This document shows, piece after piece, positions 47,430 through 59,780 of a stretch of DNA of 64,000 nucleotides. The translations under genes were made by a program, and so were the position numbers. The notes under the pieces are model-generated. The model did not search any database. It worked only from the letters and a program-made list of their open reading frames with translations, and was not told the origin of the DNA. Location: NCBI GenBank assembly GCA_028622995.1, contig JAJQJQ010000032.1, forward strand, positions 1,054,001 to 1,118,000, written 5' to 3'. The DNA is from Panagrolaimus kolymaensis (Eukaryota > Nematoda > Chromadorea > Rhabditida > Panagrolaimidae). Each line of letters opens with the position of its first letter. Within the stretch, counting starts at the first letter, position 1.

Positions 47430-48555
47430 ATTATTGTTTTCGAAAAGATTGAATTACCAAAAAAAATTTTTATACTATGTTTGAAAAATATTATTTAATA
47501 ATAATTCCAAAAATGCAAGTGGAAATTGTTCCTAATAAAAAATATTAACAAACAATTATGATATTTTTTTATAGACATGCCACATTCATCTGGAAAAAAC
47601 ACTGGTAGAATTATTTCTAATTTTTGACGTTTACGGATTTACAAAGATCAGTTTTATTAATTTTGATGCAAGATATCAAGATCTTTAAAAATTTTATTTT
47701 ACTAATGTTTTAACTTTGTTTTTCTTTTTATCTAAAATTTTCTGTTATTATGGCTAAATCGTTTTTAAGGTCAAAGATTAAATTCAGGATGTATTATAAT
47801 ATAGTTTCATATTTTTGAATAAAAGTTAATGAAGATATTATCTTTTTTTATTTCCAATGTTAGACCTTCATTTTCTAATCAATTAATGGTTTTATTACCA
47901 AAATTTTAAAAATAAAAAAGCATGCTTTATCGAAAAATTCAAAAAAATAAACAATTATACTTATCGAAAGCAAGAGACAATAGTTCCCAATAAATAAAGA
48001 GTGGGAGCTAATGCTATATTTTTTTTAATGAAAAGCTCGCAAGCTTTGATTCCTCTAGGCAAAAAAACAAATAAATGATGGCTATTAGGAATTTTTTTCT
48101 TCTTTTAAATCGATAACTTCCGTTGGGCGTCGCCACCCTAAATTTATGTCGAAAAAACAAGAAACCAAGCAAAGAGCACTCATAGCCTCACTGAAATTTC
48201 CAAATTGAAAAATGGAGTCGCTTTCTTTGTGTTTTTCTTTATGCCATCATTGTGCGTACTTGCAGCCGCCTTCAAGAATGTCCATACGTGTATCCCACAA
48301 AAAATCCTTTTTTATTGAAAAAACGAATGAATGCTTGTGCGTTTTGCAACAAATATAAAAAATATTCCAAAGCTGCTGGCTGGTGCTGCCTTTATTTCTC
48401 GCCTCCTCATCATTACTCTTTTCTACCAACAAGCATCTTCTCTCTTTTTTTGAATCTTTTATATAAAGTTATTTTTTTCCTTTTTTTAAATTCGTTAGTA
48501 AAACAATTGATTGTAGAAAAAAATTTAACATTAACAATAAAGAATCTTAATATAA
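47430..48555. repeat. Diverged repeat, unit 2
   Basis: Second copy of the 46240-47310 unit. It additionally carries 48110-48320, which is shared with 30960-31200 but missing from unit 1. Suggests a modular mobile or satellite-like element. Confidence 0.6.
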
Positions 48556-50530
48556 AGTTTTGCAACAGGCGTGTTTATAGACTACCGGATTAATGGAACA
48601 AAAAAATATTCCACTAACAAATCTCGATTTCCGTTCAATTATTTACTTTTCTCAAAAACTATCACAATTCATCCCAATTTTAATCGTGAAAGTGTGGAAA
48701 ATGACATTGCCATAATAACAACAAGTTTCTCTAAATATTTATAAAAAAAATTTTGAGAAAATATTTTTAGTTTGCGAAACTATTTTCAAAGATTAATGCC
48801 TCTAATATTATTCCAACACAAATTGAAACAAATTTTAACACTATTTATAAAATTCATGTTCATTTTTATAAGCTTGAAACTGGTTAATTTATTTTTGTTT
48901 CTTATTATTTCTTTTTTGAATTTTTTTTAAAAATTTGATTCAACAAAGCTTTTACATACTTTGATTTCTCTTGAAGATAATATTGCTACCAAATCATATG
49001 TATGGTTAAATTACCTTTGAAATCCTGCAATGGTTTATGATTACTAAGACTTTTTGCAGAAGCAAAAAACAACAACGACAACAAAAAAGCAATGTAAATA
49101 AATCGGTGAATTCAAAAGTAAGAGCTCCCATTAAATTGGTCGAGCCAGGTATAAGTGAACCTATTGCTTTGGTTTTCCGTTGCCTATAAATTTTTGGAAA
49201 GGTGTAACTTGTTATACCAAATATATAAAAAAGAATTTATAAAATCAAAAGATCATGTTGCTGATAAAAAAAAATATGCGACTCTTTCGTATGTTAAATC
49301 CAATGGTTTTGCTTGAATCCATTTCGGTTCTAAGTTGACGAAGGATTAATAATATGTTTATTTGATAACATAAATTACGGTGATGACAAAATATGAAAGG
49401 AAATAATAAGAGAATGCAATAGACCTTTAGCACCAGCATGTGCTCCATTTGATGTGGGATTTGAACTGATGATTAATAATCAAATTGCTTGTTTGTTTTT
49501 TTTATACTGACAATTTGAGACCTGCTACTTTGGACTTATGTTTATCATTAAGTTTTAACTCACATCATGATTGATGATATTTATATTTTATTTTGAATAT
49601 GTGGTTTTATCCATTTACGTTTATAAAAAATTGATTAATAAAGTGGCGGCTGTCATGATCGAGAAAAGTTTTTAAGAATTGTTTGAGTTTGTTTAAATCA
49701 AAGCTTTAGTTCAAAAACAAACTTGTTTACTTTTGCATGTGTTTTTGTTGCTTCTTTGTTTCATTTTGAAATCGAGTCTTTTGCAACAGTTATTTTTCAC
49801 AATTGCGTGTTTACTTTAAATAATTAATTGAAGAATAACATGATCTTTAAATTTCACATGCATTATAATTACGCACTTATGTGGAAGTCAATTAACCCAA
49901 ATAAACTCATTCTAGAAGTTTTCTAAACCTATTTGGCCTTTAAATATAACAAAATAACGCCTTTTCTGATATTATATTTTTTTGCCAAATTCGGTTATTA
50001 AGAATTTTACTAAATCCTCAATCATCCATCCTACCATGATTTTAAAACCAAAATCAAACAATACACAAACACATCTCCATTTTGCGTCAAGGTATTCATA
50101 AAAAATCATTGTTGCTATCTTTTCCCCCCAGTGAATTAATTTAAAATGAATAATCAATTAAATTATTCTTTTTGCTTCTTTTTTGTGCTTTGATGAACCA
50201 CCTTCTTTACCTTTTTTTGATTGTGTGAAAAATATTTTTTGTTATAATAAACGGTGGAAAAATAACCCTTTCTGTATTAAATTCTCCAAAAAAAATGTTG
50301 TAACAATTGGGTTTCGTGGGAAAATATGTAACAAAAAAGCATAATAATTTGTGTTTATATTTTATAAAATTGCCACCATTTTTTGATTTTTTTTCCCGCT
50401 TGATTATCGTGCAGTTTTCGAATTCACCCGTGAATAAAGCAGTCGATTATCGAATTTTGGCTAGCGAGTACATAAACAAATTTAATTTATTGCCATTCTT
50501 TTATTTTTAATTTTTGCAGCTGAAGTGGAA

Positions 50531-51673
50531 ATGTTTCGTTTTCTTCTTTTTTCTTTCCTCTTTTGCTTGATTGGTTCTATTAATGCTAAACATCACATTA
50601 TTGGAATTAAATCAACTTCCACAAAATATTTACTTGATTCAGAAAATGCAACAATAGCTTCAATACCTTTTGACGATGTTTTTTATATGGTTGAAGTAAG
50701 CAAAAATATGTTTGTTGGAAGTGCACAAATTGTACGTCGTCGGTTTCCATCACCTGAAGAACAAATGTTAGTACATTTATTTTAATAAATTTTTCACGAG
50801 GTTTCTATAATTTTTTAAGTGTTGTTCCATCAATCAAACGATTTATTTCTTTCACGGGTCCTTTAAAAAAACTTAATCAATCAAGTTCAATAACAACCAT
50901 TCATCCTGAATTTGGATATTTAAGCCTCGCTAATAATATTGCAGTTAAAATGGTGAGTTTGTTATTTATTAGAAAAAAAAGTTTGGCATTTTGATTGTTC
51001 TTTAATTAATCCCATAAAGATGCTATTAACCTCAGGTCGTAAACTCGTCATCTAAAAAAGGCTATTATTCCACCAAAAAATAAAATATAGGCGATCCATT
51101 TATAAATTCGTTTTTTTTTTGCAGATTAATGTTACTAAAAATAAAAAGAATGTTTTTTATGTTATTCGACGAAACAATAATCTCAAAATCAACCAAAAAT
51201 TAACAGCATATATTCAAAATGTTGAAAATTCTACTCAACTTGTTCCTATCAAAGTCAAAGTCATTTCATTTACTGAATGTGAAATGGCTTTTGATCCTGA
51301 AAAACTTTATATTTTTGATAAAAATGAACAATTTTGTACCACATTAGGTTATGAAAACGAATTAGCAGGTAAAAATAAAGATGAAGTTAAAGCTGCTTTA
51401 CTCTTTGATGAAGATAATTATTTGGTTGGAATTCAAAGCACAGCAAATGAAAAATATGGTAAGTTTTGTTTTTTTCGTTATAGCAACTGAATCAGATATT
51501 TCAATATAAAGTGTCAATCGAATAAGTTTTTTTTCGATTGTAATCAACAAAAACAATAGAAACAAAATTAAAACTATTATTTCAAACCTAAAGAAATTTC
51601 AGCTCTTGCAACATTCGTTCCATATCATTGTGATTTCCTTAAACGCGTTGCTGGAAAAGAAGTTTGCTTTTAA
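50531..51673 (+). CDS. Secreted protein of unknown family
   Basis: Exons 50531-50766, 50820-50952, 51125-51458 and 51603-51673 join in phase to 257 aa. The start is ATG at 50531, not the GTG six bases earlier, because it begins the signal peptide (FRFLLFSFLFCLIGSINA). The body has no Cys clusters until the last third (FTECEMAF, FCTTLGY, YHCDFLKR, EVCF). The exon 1 donor (GTTAGT) is weak. No domain recognised. A copy of the start of exon 3 lies at 30810-30960. Confidence 0.7.
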
Positions 51674-52137
51674 TGAAGATACATATGTAACACTTGACAA
51701 AAAACTTTGTAACAATTTGCTTTAAATATAATATTTTTATTGAATCGGTGAAATAAATACAGCGAAACATTTAAAAAAAGCTTTACCTAACCTTTTGTTC
51801 AACGATTATGGAAAATATTAAGGGTAAAATAAAAAATGTCTTTGTAAAGAGATCTTTGACTCATAGAACATAATATAAACAAATAACGCAAGTCTTAAAT
51901 TTCTGATTTGGTAAATTACTCTTTTAGCCTAAATTATAAGACGGACCTTTTTATAAGTTGCTTACTTTCTTTCGGCTATTTTTTTTGCTTTTGTAAGAGC
52001 ATCAAACTTTCAAAGAAGCTCTTCCAACGAATATTCAACTTTTTATGCAAAAAAATTTTTTTTCTCATGCTTTTTTTGCGATGTATTTTTGTTGTTGCAT
52101 CTTTCATTCATTGTTGCAAAAAAAAAAAAAACGCTGA
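51674..52137. other. Intergenic, no gene seen
   Basis: AT-rich; AATAAA near 51751 likely serves the upstream gene. An ORF at 51908-52141 ends in a poly-A-coded Lys run and is not supported. Confidence 0.45.
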
Positions 52138-52941
52138 ATGAAAACAATGTTGCTTCTTGATTTCGCTGTTCTTTGTTTATGCTTTTCATTTACAACATCA
52201 TCAAAATTTCATTATGCTTCAAATGGAATATCTTCTTATGGAAAATCACATGGACATGAAATTATGATAACTTCAAATATCAAAAACTTCAACAGAGCTC
52301 AACATCGTCGTCAACGTCGTGATATAACTGCAGCTGAATCATCGAGAGATCTTGCATTATATGATCAAATATTTGGTGATGATCCATATTTAATGAGTGA
52401 AGAATTATCAATACCAATGGTTGAAGGTACTACTGAAAACATGGGTGAAGCAAATGAAGATTGGACTATGTATTATGCTTTTGGTGGTGGAATTGGTGGT
52501 AGCATTTTATTGTTGACTTTAATTGGAATTGGAATTTATTTCGTCGTAAAGAAAACGAAAAAAACAAAGTATAATGTAAGTCCTTGCTTTGGGTGTTTAT
52601 CTTGTTTTGGTGCTTTTCTCGTTTAGCAAGTGTTAGTTATTGTGTGTTTCGGTGCTGCATATTACTTTATTAAGCTTGTTTTAATTATCAATGATTGCAT
52701 GCTTGGACAACTTCTTTGTCCAACAAATCGTTAGTCTAACTTTTTCCATTTGTTCATTTGTTTCGCTGGCTTGCAAGTTTGTTACTAATGATGTTAATGA
52801 TTCAATTTTTAGGCTGTCAAAACCAATGATACCAAAAACAACAACAATCCAAGTAAGAATGTGGTTGCTGAAGCTGCTCCAAATCCTCTTCAAAATCAAG
52901 ATCTTCCATTAGCATCAACTCAATCCACTCCGAAGAAATAA
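52138..52941 (+). CDS. Single-pass membrane protein with furin-like site
   Basis: Exons 52138-52575 and 52813-52941 (phase 0) give 188 aa. Signal peptide KTMLLLDFAVLCLCFSFTTSS, a dibasic run HRRQRR (residues ~59-64) that could be cleaved by a proprotein convertase, an acidic ectodomain, a Gly-rich TM helix (FGGGIGGSILLLTLIGIGIYFVV), then KKTKKTK and a polar Asn/Pro/Gln-rich cytosolic tail. No family recognised. AATAAA at 52985. Confidence 0.7.
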
Positions 52942-53525
52942 TGTTTCATAATTTGTATGTATTTCATTTATTTATGTTTGTTTAAATAAAGCATTTAGCT
53001 ATGTATCTAATAATTGTGTTTAACTAAAACTTTTTTCATTCAAAACACTTCCCAAAATCCAACATCGATCGATGAAATGCAAAAGTCAAAATTGTAAAAT
53101 TCTTTTTGAAAATTTTTATAGCATTTTTGTAAGAAAGCTTTTTTCCAGCTTCTTGTCTGTGTTTTTAGAAATTAGAGTGGCATTTATGTATATACACGTG
53201 TATCACAATCAGCGTTTTTTTTCAGCGGAATAACAATATTTTTGGAAGTTGGAGTTCAAGAAAAAAATAGTTTTCATTTTTAGGTTATTCAAACAAGCGC
53301 ACATTTTTTTTTTTTTAGTTAGTCAGTCATAAATTTGCATAAGCTGCTTGCTATCATTCAAACTTCTATTTATAGTTACCTTGTGAATGAATTTGTTGTT
53401 GCAGTCATTTTCAATTTTAGTTGCTGTCAGTGGTTGGTCGTCGTATCGTTCTGTGGAAATATTATAACTTCTCATCGCATTGTTTCATATCAACTGTCTG
53501 TGTGTGAAAAACTTCAACAACGACA
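52942..53525. other. Intergenic, no gene seen
   Basis: 3' flank and promoter region. ORF 53335-53559 overlaps the next start but has no support. Confidence 0.45.
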
Positions 53526-54530
53526 ATGTGCATTCTATGGTTGGGTAAAGCTGTATTGATCTTTCTATTTTTTGTATCATCTGCTTTGCTTAATTTTGAT
53601 CTTTATCTTACACGTATGTTTCTTTTTTCATTCATTATTAGTGATGGTTACTTTTTGAAAGAGGATCTTCTTTATTTTCTGTAGTTACCCTTTTCTTTGC
53701 TTATGATTACTCTTTTAGATTGGCGCTATCATTCGTTTCCTGATAACAATCTCGTCGACAATTCAACTGTTCGAGAAAAAGAATTCATCATCATGACCGG
53801 ATTTCTTGGCCGATGTGAAAAGTTTAAAGAAGATAACTCAAATATGGATGATATGCTTATTGAACTTACTAAGAATCGTACATTGAAAGAAATTATGCAC
53901 AAGAATAAAACCTATCATCCTTTCTGTGAACAATGGCACAACGTTGTATGTATTTTTTGTTGTTATTTGTTTTATAACGCATTTATGTTTGTGATTTTTA
54001 GAAGCCTCAAATAGCCATCTATGATTTAACTTCATTTGTTCTCTTCCTTTTTGCTGGGGCTATTCTCACTTTCAACTTCATTTGGACGATTGCTTCATTT
54101 TGTACTTGCTGTTGGAATAAACATTTCTTGAAGGTCATTCCTGCTACATCAACTCTTTCTGCAATTCTCATCTTGTCTGGAATGATAGTTTTTTCTGTTG
54201 GCTTTAAAGATATTGGTGGTATGCTATTACTTGATCATTGCTAATACAACTTACAATAACATTTTGTTTTATAGATTTCGACACCCGTTTGAAGAATAAC
54301 TATGAACATGTCATGCATAAGAACTCTTCTTGTATGTTACTTTTTGGACTTTGCTTTTCCTGATCATGGTTTTAACATTTTCTTTTTCAGATTTGATTGG
54401 AAATGATACACTTCAAACTGGTGGAAGCTTTTTCGCTGTCGTTATCGTCCTTCTCATCAACATCATTGCAATTGTTCTATCAATTATGATTTCGTTCTTA
54501 TATAAATATGTTCCTATCGAATCCACTTGA
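53526..54530 (+). CDS. Four-TM protein, claudin/Clc-like layout
   Basis: Exons 53526-53613, 53719-53945, 54002-54218, 54275-54331 and 54391-54530 join in phase to 242 aa. TM1 near the N-terminus (KAVLIFLFFVSSALLNF), a ~90-residue first loop with two Cys (GRCEKF and HPFCEQW), TM2 and TM3 adjacent (SFVLFLFAGAILTFNFIW... TLSAILILSGMIVFSV) around a CTCCW turn, a short second loop, and TM4 (FFAVVIVLLINIIAIVLSIMISFLY). This matches the architecture of claudin-like/Clc-like nematode proteins at cell junctions or channels. The W-x-x-W/C-C claudin motif is not clear, so family assignment is weak. Confidence 0.7.
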
Positions 54531-54775
54531 TCCAAGAAAAAATGAATGATATAACTATGTTTTTTTATAAACCTATTTTATTTTCTTTCTTATGTATGTA
54601 TGTATATTTTAAATAAAGATGATTGATTTGTGTGTTTTTATCGAAGACTTTTTTTCATTCCATGATTCTATCATCGCAAAGCAAGTATATTTTTTTATAC
54701 AACGTTTTTTGATTTAATAGTTATTACTTTTTTTTAAATTTATTTCGAAGGACTTATCATTTTTAAACACATCAA

Positions 54776-55095
54776 TAAGCAAAAATATGTTAGTATTGCC
54801 CGAACTTTAGTCATCTCACCAGTAGTATTAACTTTGGATGAAGCTACTTCAAATCTCGATGCTGAATTTCAACAAGTAATTCAAGAAACCATTCAAAAAT
54901 GTTCTGTTGGTTGAACTGTAATCATGATCACACATAATTTAAGTACCATCGGAAAAACTGATCGCATTATTATTGTTCAAAAAGGTAAAATTATTCAAAT
55001 TGGTAAGCATCAAACTCTCCTGCAAGATACCCAAGACTTTATTATTCTTTCATTGATCTCCATAAATTTATCAAAAATTAAAAAATATTATTGTT
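54776..55095 (+). pseudogene. ABC transporter NBD fragment
   Basis: The frame reads YVSIARTLV (just after a signature motif), LTLDEATSNLDAE (Walker B and D-loop), then an in-frame TGA after CSVG (54915), then ITHNLSTI (H-loop region) and the typical end RIIIVQKGKIIQIGKHQTLL. Walker A, the signature LSGGQ and all TM segments are absent. It is the last ~100 residues of an ABCB-type half with a stop: a dead fragment. Confidence 0.85.
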
Positions 55096-55319
55096 TTGGG
55101 TATTTAATTTTATGGATATTGTTTGTTTTTTAAATAATTAAAAATTCGAAACTATCTCTCTAAAAACTTATAACGATAACCTTATAGTTTTAATGCAATT
55201 TTACAATAACAAAAAACTTTATAATAAAAAGAACATAAAATGGAAAATTTTAAATAATAAGCAAATAAACAAAAAATTAAAATAAAAAACGAGCTTTATC
55301 AGATCAATAATTGCAGAAG

Positions 55320-57999
55320 TTAATCAGTGGTATTAGTGGAAAAAGGTTTACAAATATGACCATTTTTCCCCAAAGAAACACAACTATGTTTATTTGAAGA
55401 ATTTTCTTTTTCGTATTTTGCACTAACCCAATTTCCAACGCCACAGCATCTACTGCAAACAAAAGATTTTTTGCTATTGTCATAAAAATATATATACCAT
55501 TGAAGCTTTTCACTTGAAGTATAAACAATTAATTGAGGATTCCCTTTATCATTCTTTTGAATATCAAAAAATCGTGGATCAGGTTTGCGTCCTTCACGAC
55601 CAGAATTCTTCTTTTTATCAACATCAAGACCATGGGAAGAAAGAAATTTTTTATCAGCGATGACTTCAGAATAATTCAAAGGTTCACAAATATGATTATT
55701 TTTTCCTGGGGAAAAATATTCTTGTCCTTCGTCATTTTTGTGAAGTTTGAGGGTGACTCTTATTTTTTTAATGCGCAAACATTCATAACAAGAGAAACCG
55801 TTATTGCTGGGTACATAAGAAAGTTTGTAACAGAATTTCTTTTCATCATCAAAAATTACAGCTTTGAGTGAATTCTTTTCATGGAAAAACTTAAAATTTG
55901 ATGACTGAATAAACTTTTTACTAAATCTTTCAGGATTGTATTCTCGAGGTGTACAACAATGTTGAAGATCATCATCTTTCATGAAGATAGAATATTCACC
56001 AGTTAATTCATTTTGACGTAAATTAACGCCAAGATATTTCTTTTTTTCGTGACAACCAAGACAGCGGTAGTAATTAGGATGAGATATTGAAAATTCATAA
56101 CAAGTATTTTTGTTTTTTGATGGAAAAACAAAAATATGAATTTTGCCATCGTCATAATGGCGAAGTTCATATTTTGATGGATCAAGAATAGAAAGTGATG
56201 AATTGATTTCTTTTGATACTCCATCATCACTTTCAATAACATCTGAAGAAGATGTATTTTCTCTTCCACGTTGAAAAATTCGTTTTGATTTTTTCTCAAA
56301 AGGATGAATATTACTTGAGGAACCTTTCCTTTTTCGAAGCTAAAACACAAGATAAGTTTTTTTTATCAAAGAAAAATTAATACTCTTGGTGCAATAAAAT
56401 TATCTTCTTGAACGGTGGCAAATTGTGGATTATTTAATTCATGAACTTGAGGACCTTCCACCTCAAAATCAAAAGATTCGTCGCTGGCAAAGGATGTTAA
56501 TGGTTCAGAATAGCTTATTCTTTTCTTTTGGTTATTATTATTTCTGAAATAAAAATTTAAATAAATTAAAAAAATAAAATATATATATTTATATGCTTAC
56601 TCTTGAGGGATGTTATTGTTTTCCATGAGTTCTCTTCGAACTTGGGCTTCAGCTTGATCTTGTTTAAGGGCGGTAGAGTTTTCTGTGGAACGAGGAATCA
56701 TCAACCATGTAAATTGTTCAGCCAAATCGACAGTTAAAATTCTATTGCGTTCACGCAAATCATTTGTATTACATTGAGGATAAGTTGAAGCAAATTTAGC
56801 CCAATCATAAAGTTCCAAAACAATATTGTGTGTTTTGAAAGCAAAATCTTTTGCAGATACAACATATTTGGTGATGGCTTTGTTCATCTTTTCAATTTCC
56901 AGATTGTAAGTAAAAGCTGTGGGGTGACTTCTAATTTCAGGAATAGTTACAATGATGATTTTTGGTGGTTGAATTGGCATTAGTTCTTCCTTTATTTCTT
57001 CCGTTAGTTCCTCTAATCTTCTATAAACTTTCTTGAAACGTTTTGGACCATTTTGGGCGAAAGCTTTTTTGATGACATTTAGAAATTGATTTAAAAATTT
57101 GTTGGTGTCCTAGAAAATTATAAATAGTTTTAAACAAAAAGTGTTAAAAAAACCATACTTTTGTTGCTTGATTAATATTTGGATAATAAACCAATGAATC
57201 AAAACCAATACAAAGAAGAATATTTTTAATGATGTAATCGTTTTCCTTATTTTTTATTTGCTTCTTTATCTGTTCAATGATTTCACTAAAAAATGTAAAA
57301 ATTACGGATACTGTAGGTATTTATCAAAGTCAAACTTACAAAGGATCATTGGGATAACCAACAAATAATTTGACGGTGTTTTGATAAATTTTTTCAAATG
57401 GAATCGAAGACATCAATGAATCGGTTATGACAAGGTTTATTGAGCGCTCTTTATAAGTTTTCTTTGTGTATTTGGAATTTCGGAATGCATTTAAAACAGA
57501 AACTATTCTTTCATTGAATTTTTTTTTATTAGTTTTTGGCCATCGTTCTTTTGAACAGCGCTAAAGCAAAGTAATTATAAATTAATTTAAAGATAAACTA
57601 AAAAAGTATGCTTACGAGAGGAGCAAGACAAATAGTTTTCTGATTTGCTAATGCTAAAGTATCTTTACAAGATCCATCTTCATTAGTCATATTCACTTTT
57701 TCATCATAATCAACTTCATCATGGTCTTGCAATGCAACATTCCAAGTCCATTCAGAATATCTTGGTCGTTTAGGAATAGAATCTTCTGAACCATGGAAAT
57801 TTGAGTTATCTTGTTCACATTCTTTTTCATCTCGTAAATCACAATCATGGGTAGTTGTATATTGTTTTTCGGGATTGAAAGCACTTTGTTTTTGTTTTAA
57901 ATAATGAGAGATAGGGCGAGCTCGAGCTTGATAACATTCGTCATCACTACTTTCATCTTGATTCGATCCATCATTAATTTGTTGTTGATTTGAAGCCAT
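55320..57999 (-). CDS. SGNH-like + three FLYWCH-like zinc repeats (paralog 2)
   Basis: Exons 57999-57616, 57560-57340, 57285-57159, 57109-56601, 56543-56384 and 56339-55320 join in phase to 806 aa, with the same intron positions and phases as paralog 1. Exons 1-4 and even intron 1 are nearly identical to paralog 1, but exon 4 is 18 bp longer. Block I TDS and block III GFDS substitutions are the same. The C-terminal exon holds three CxxC...HxC repeats (CLGC, CYEC, CSRC), one fewer than paralog 1 and two fewer than paralog 3. It ends with HICKPFSTNTTD. Repeats 1 and 2 are the most diverged of the three copies. Confidence 0.8.
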
Positions 58000-58119
58000 G
58001 ATTGAGAACTAATTATACAAAACGGATGAAAATCTTTGAAGCACAAAAGATGCAAATAAGGATGAAGAAAAATATTGATTGATTCATATACAAAAAACAA
58101 CTAACGAAAGAAAATATGG

Positions 58120-59040
58120 CAAAAAATAATTTTTTTTAAAATTCTGTGAATTAATAGCGAAAGTATTCAGAAAGGGAAGTACTTGACACATATTTATATA
58201 AACCAAAAGAAATGGCTGGGTTAATAAAAATGCAAGTATATAATCGTTTCGAAACTGATGCCAATATTAATAATTCTAAAATGATTAATTTTAAAAAAGC
58301 AATTTTTATGATTACTGTTTTTATTTTGATATTCTTTTAAATAAATAAAAAACACAGCAATAACGAGTCGAATATAATAAATATTTTATGTAAGAGGTTG
58401 GTTTCAAAGAAGTAAAATTGGCAATTTATTTATTTTTAATATAAAAAGCAAGAGCAATATGCAAAAAAAAATTTTTATTTGTGTTATGAAATAAAAAAGA
58501 CAGAAAAAAGTAATTCAAGCAAGCAAGAAGTCGTTTTTATGAATCGCATTCATGCTAAAGAGTTATATATCCATAATTATTTACACTGGGTATGCCGGTT
58601 CTGATTTTAATTTTATTTTCTTTAATCCAGGATAAGTTCATTTCTATTTTTAGCATTGAAAAGAATTTTTCTGGGCCGTTATTTTCGCTGAAACCATTTT
58701 GGAAACTAAAATAAAATTGCGATGAAGGAGCAGCATTATTTTTAATAAATTTGCTTAAAAGTGAAAGATCGGCGTCTATGGAAACATAAAATGTTTGAAA
58801 ATGAAATACTTTAAATTTGGATAAAAATTTTAATTTGTTCATTTTTAGAAAAGTTTGGGAAGTTAATATTTCATTTGAACGTCCATAAAAGAATTCTTGG
58901 ATATTTGGCAATTTTGTAAGGATTGTGTCGCATGTCACAAAGCATCCCATAGCATCGTGAACGTCAACATTGTATAAAAAAAAATATTTTATTTTTCCAC
59001 CTGCAACAAAAAAGTCGATTTCATTCTCTGTAAAATTTTG
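58120..59040. repeat. Segmental duplication, left copy
   Basis: Nearly identical (a few percent mismatch by eye) to 63085-64000, across both the intergenic promoter region and the 3' part of the F-box-like gene. The right copy runs off the window. Confidence 0.9.
58157..58186 (-). promoter_or_regulatory. Conserved upstream block of paralog 2
   Basis: Same block as 27265-27294, ~158 bp upstream of the paralog 2 ATG, within a 555-bp spacer shared with the divergently ended F-box-like gene. Confidence 0.5.
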
Positions 59041-59397
59041 ATCATGAATTCTTAATCTTTTAATGTTACATCGATAAATCCACTGCTTATTAAAATTGTT
59101 TTCATGAATATAAAGTCCCTTAGTTAACCAATATTTGGCTTTAGTTTTATGAAGAATATAATTTTGATAAGAGACATAATAAAGCAACTAATTCAATTTA
59201 TATCCAACTATTCTATGAACAACAATAATTTTATTTTTTGCAAAAAAATATTTGCAAGTTTTTTGAAGTTTCAAAAGTCCATTAGCTGAAAGAGGATTTT
59301 GGCATATATAATTAATTAGGCCATGCGGAAATGAAAAATATTGACGACTCTGAGATTCAAAAGCTTCAGGATTTGGATGAATAAATTCAGCGCCCAT
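58555..59397 (-). pseudogene. F-box-like family gene with one in-frame TAG
   Basis: One continuous frame from ATG 59397 to stop 58555 (281 codons) broken only by TAG at 59188-59190, between GYKLN and LLYYVSYQN. N-terminus FSFPHGLINYICQNP...LLKLQKTCKYFFAKNKIIVV is the F-box-like family block; the rest resembles a beta/helical repeat region (KRLRIHDQNFTENEIDFF, LTKLPNIQEFFYG) as in nematode F-box proteins with FTH-type domains. No splice signal removes the TAG. It could be a recent pseudogene or an assembly error. It precedes paralog 2 in the same orientation. Confidence 0.7.
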
Positions 59398-59780
59398 TTT
59401 AAAAAAATAATCTTCGACAAAAATGAAAGAACTAGAATTTGTTGGTTAACTTTCCCCTGAAAAATAATTTTTGTGCTAAAATGACCACCTCAATTTTTTG
59501 TCCTTTAGTTATTATTTTTGTATTGATTGTTTTGGTAATTGCCAAGAAAACTATGATCTCACAAATATTGTGTATTCATGCTAAAATAAATATGATAATG
59601 CTTTTGTAGCTTATCCGTTTGATGCGACTGATCTTCAATAGTTTTTTTATTCAGTGTTGTAATTTTTAAGCGATTTAAAGTAACAAAAAATTTTATAAAA
59701 AAAACACGTCAAAACAACAACAAAAAACACAACTAATGGATAAACAAAAGAAAAAGCTTCAAAAGAAATATTGCAGGAAT
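59398..59780. other. Intergenic between tandem cassettes
   Basis: 383 bp. The 3' flank of paralog 3 and upstream of the F-box-like gene. No feature recognised. Confidence 0.5.

Larger units (their letters stand above)
44971..50530. other. Gene-poor 5.5-kb stretch
   Basis: No convincing gene. It holds the hAT MITE at 45717 and the paired diverged repeats at 46240-48555. ORFs at 45254, 48252, 49245 and 49972 are low-complexity without splice partners. The proximal part (44971-45700) is upstream of the S1 homolog. Confidence 0.55.

Noticed and set aside
49245..49448. Minus-strand ORF beginning with a signal-peptide-like stretch
   Set aside because: No splice-linked second exon, no Cys or domain pattern, and the sequence becomes low-complexity; likely chance.
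56003..56350. Separate ORF overlapping paralog 2
   Set aside because: It is an alternate-frame shadow; the true frame runs unbroken from 56339 to 55320.
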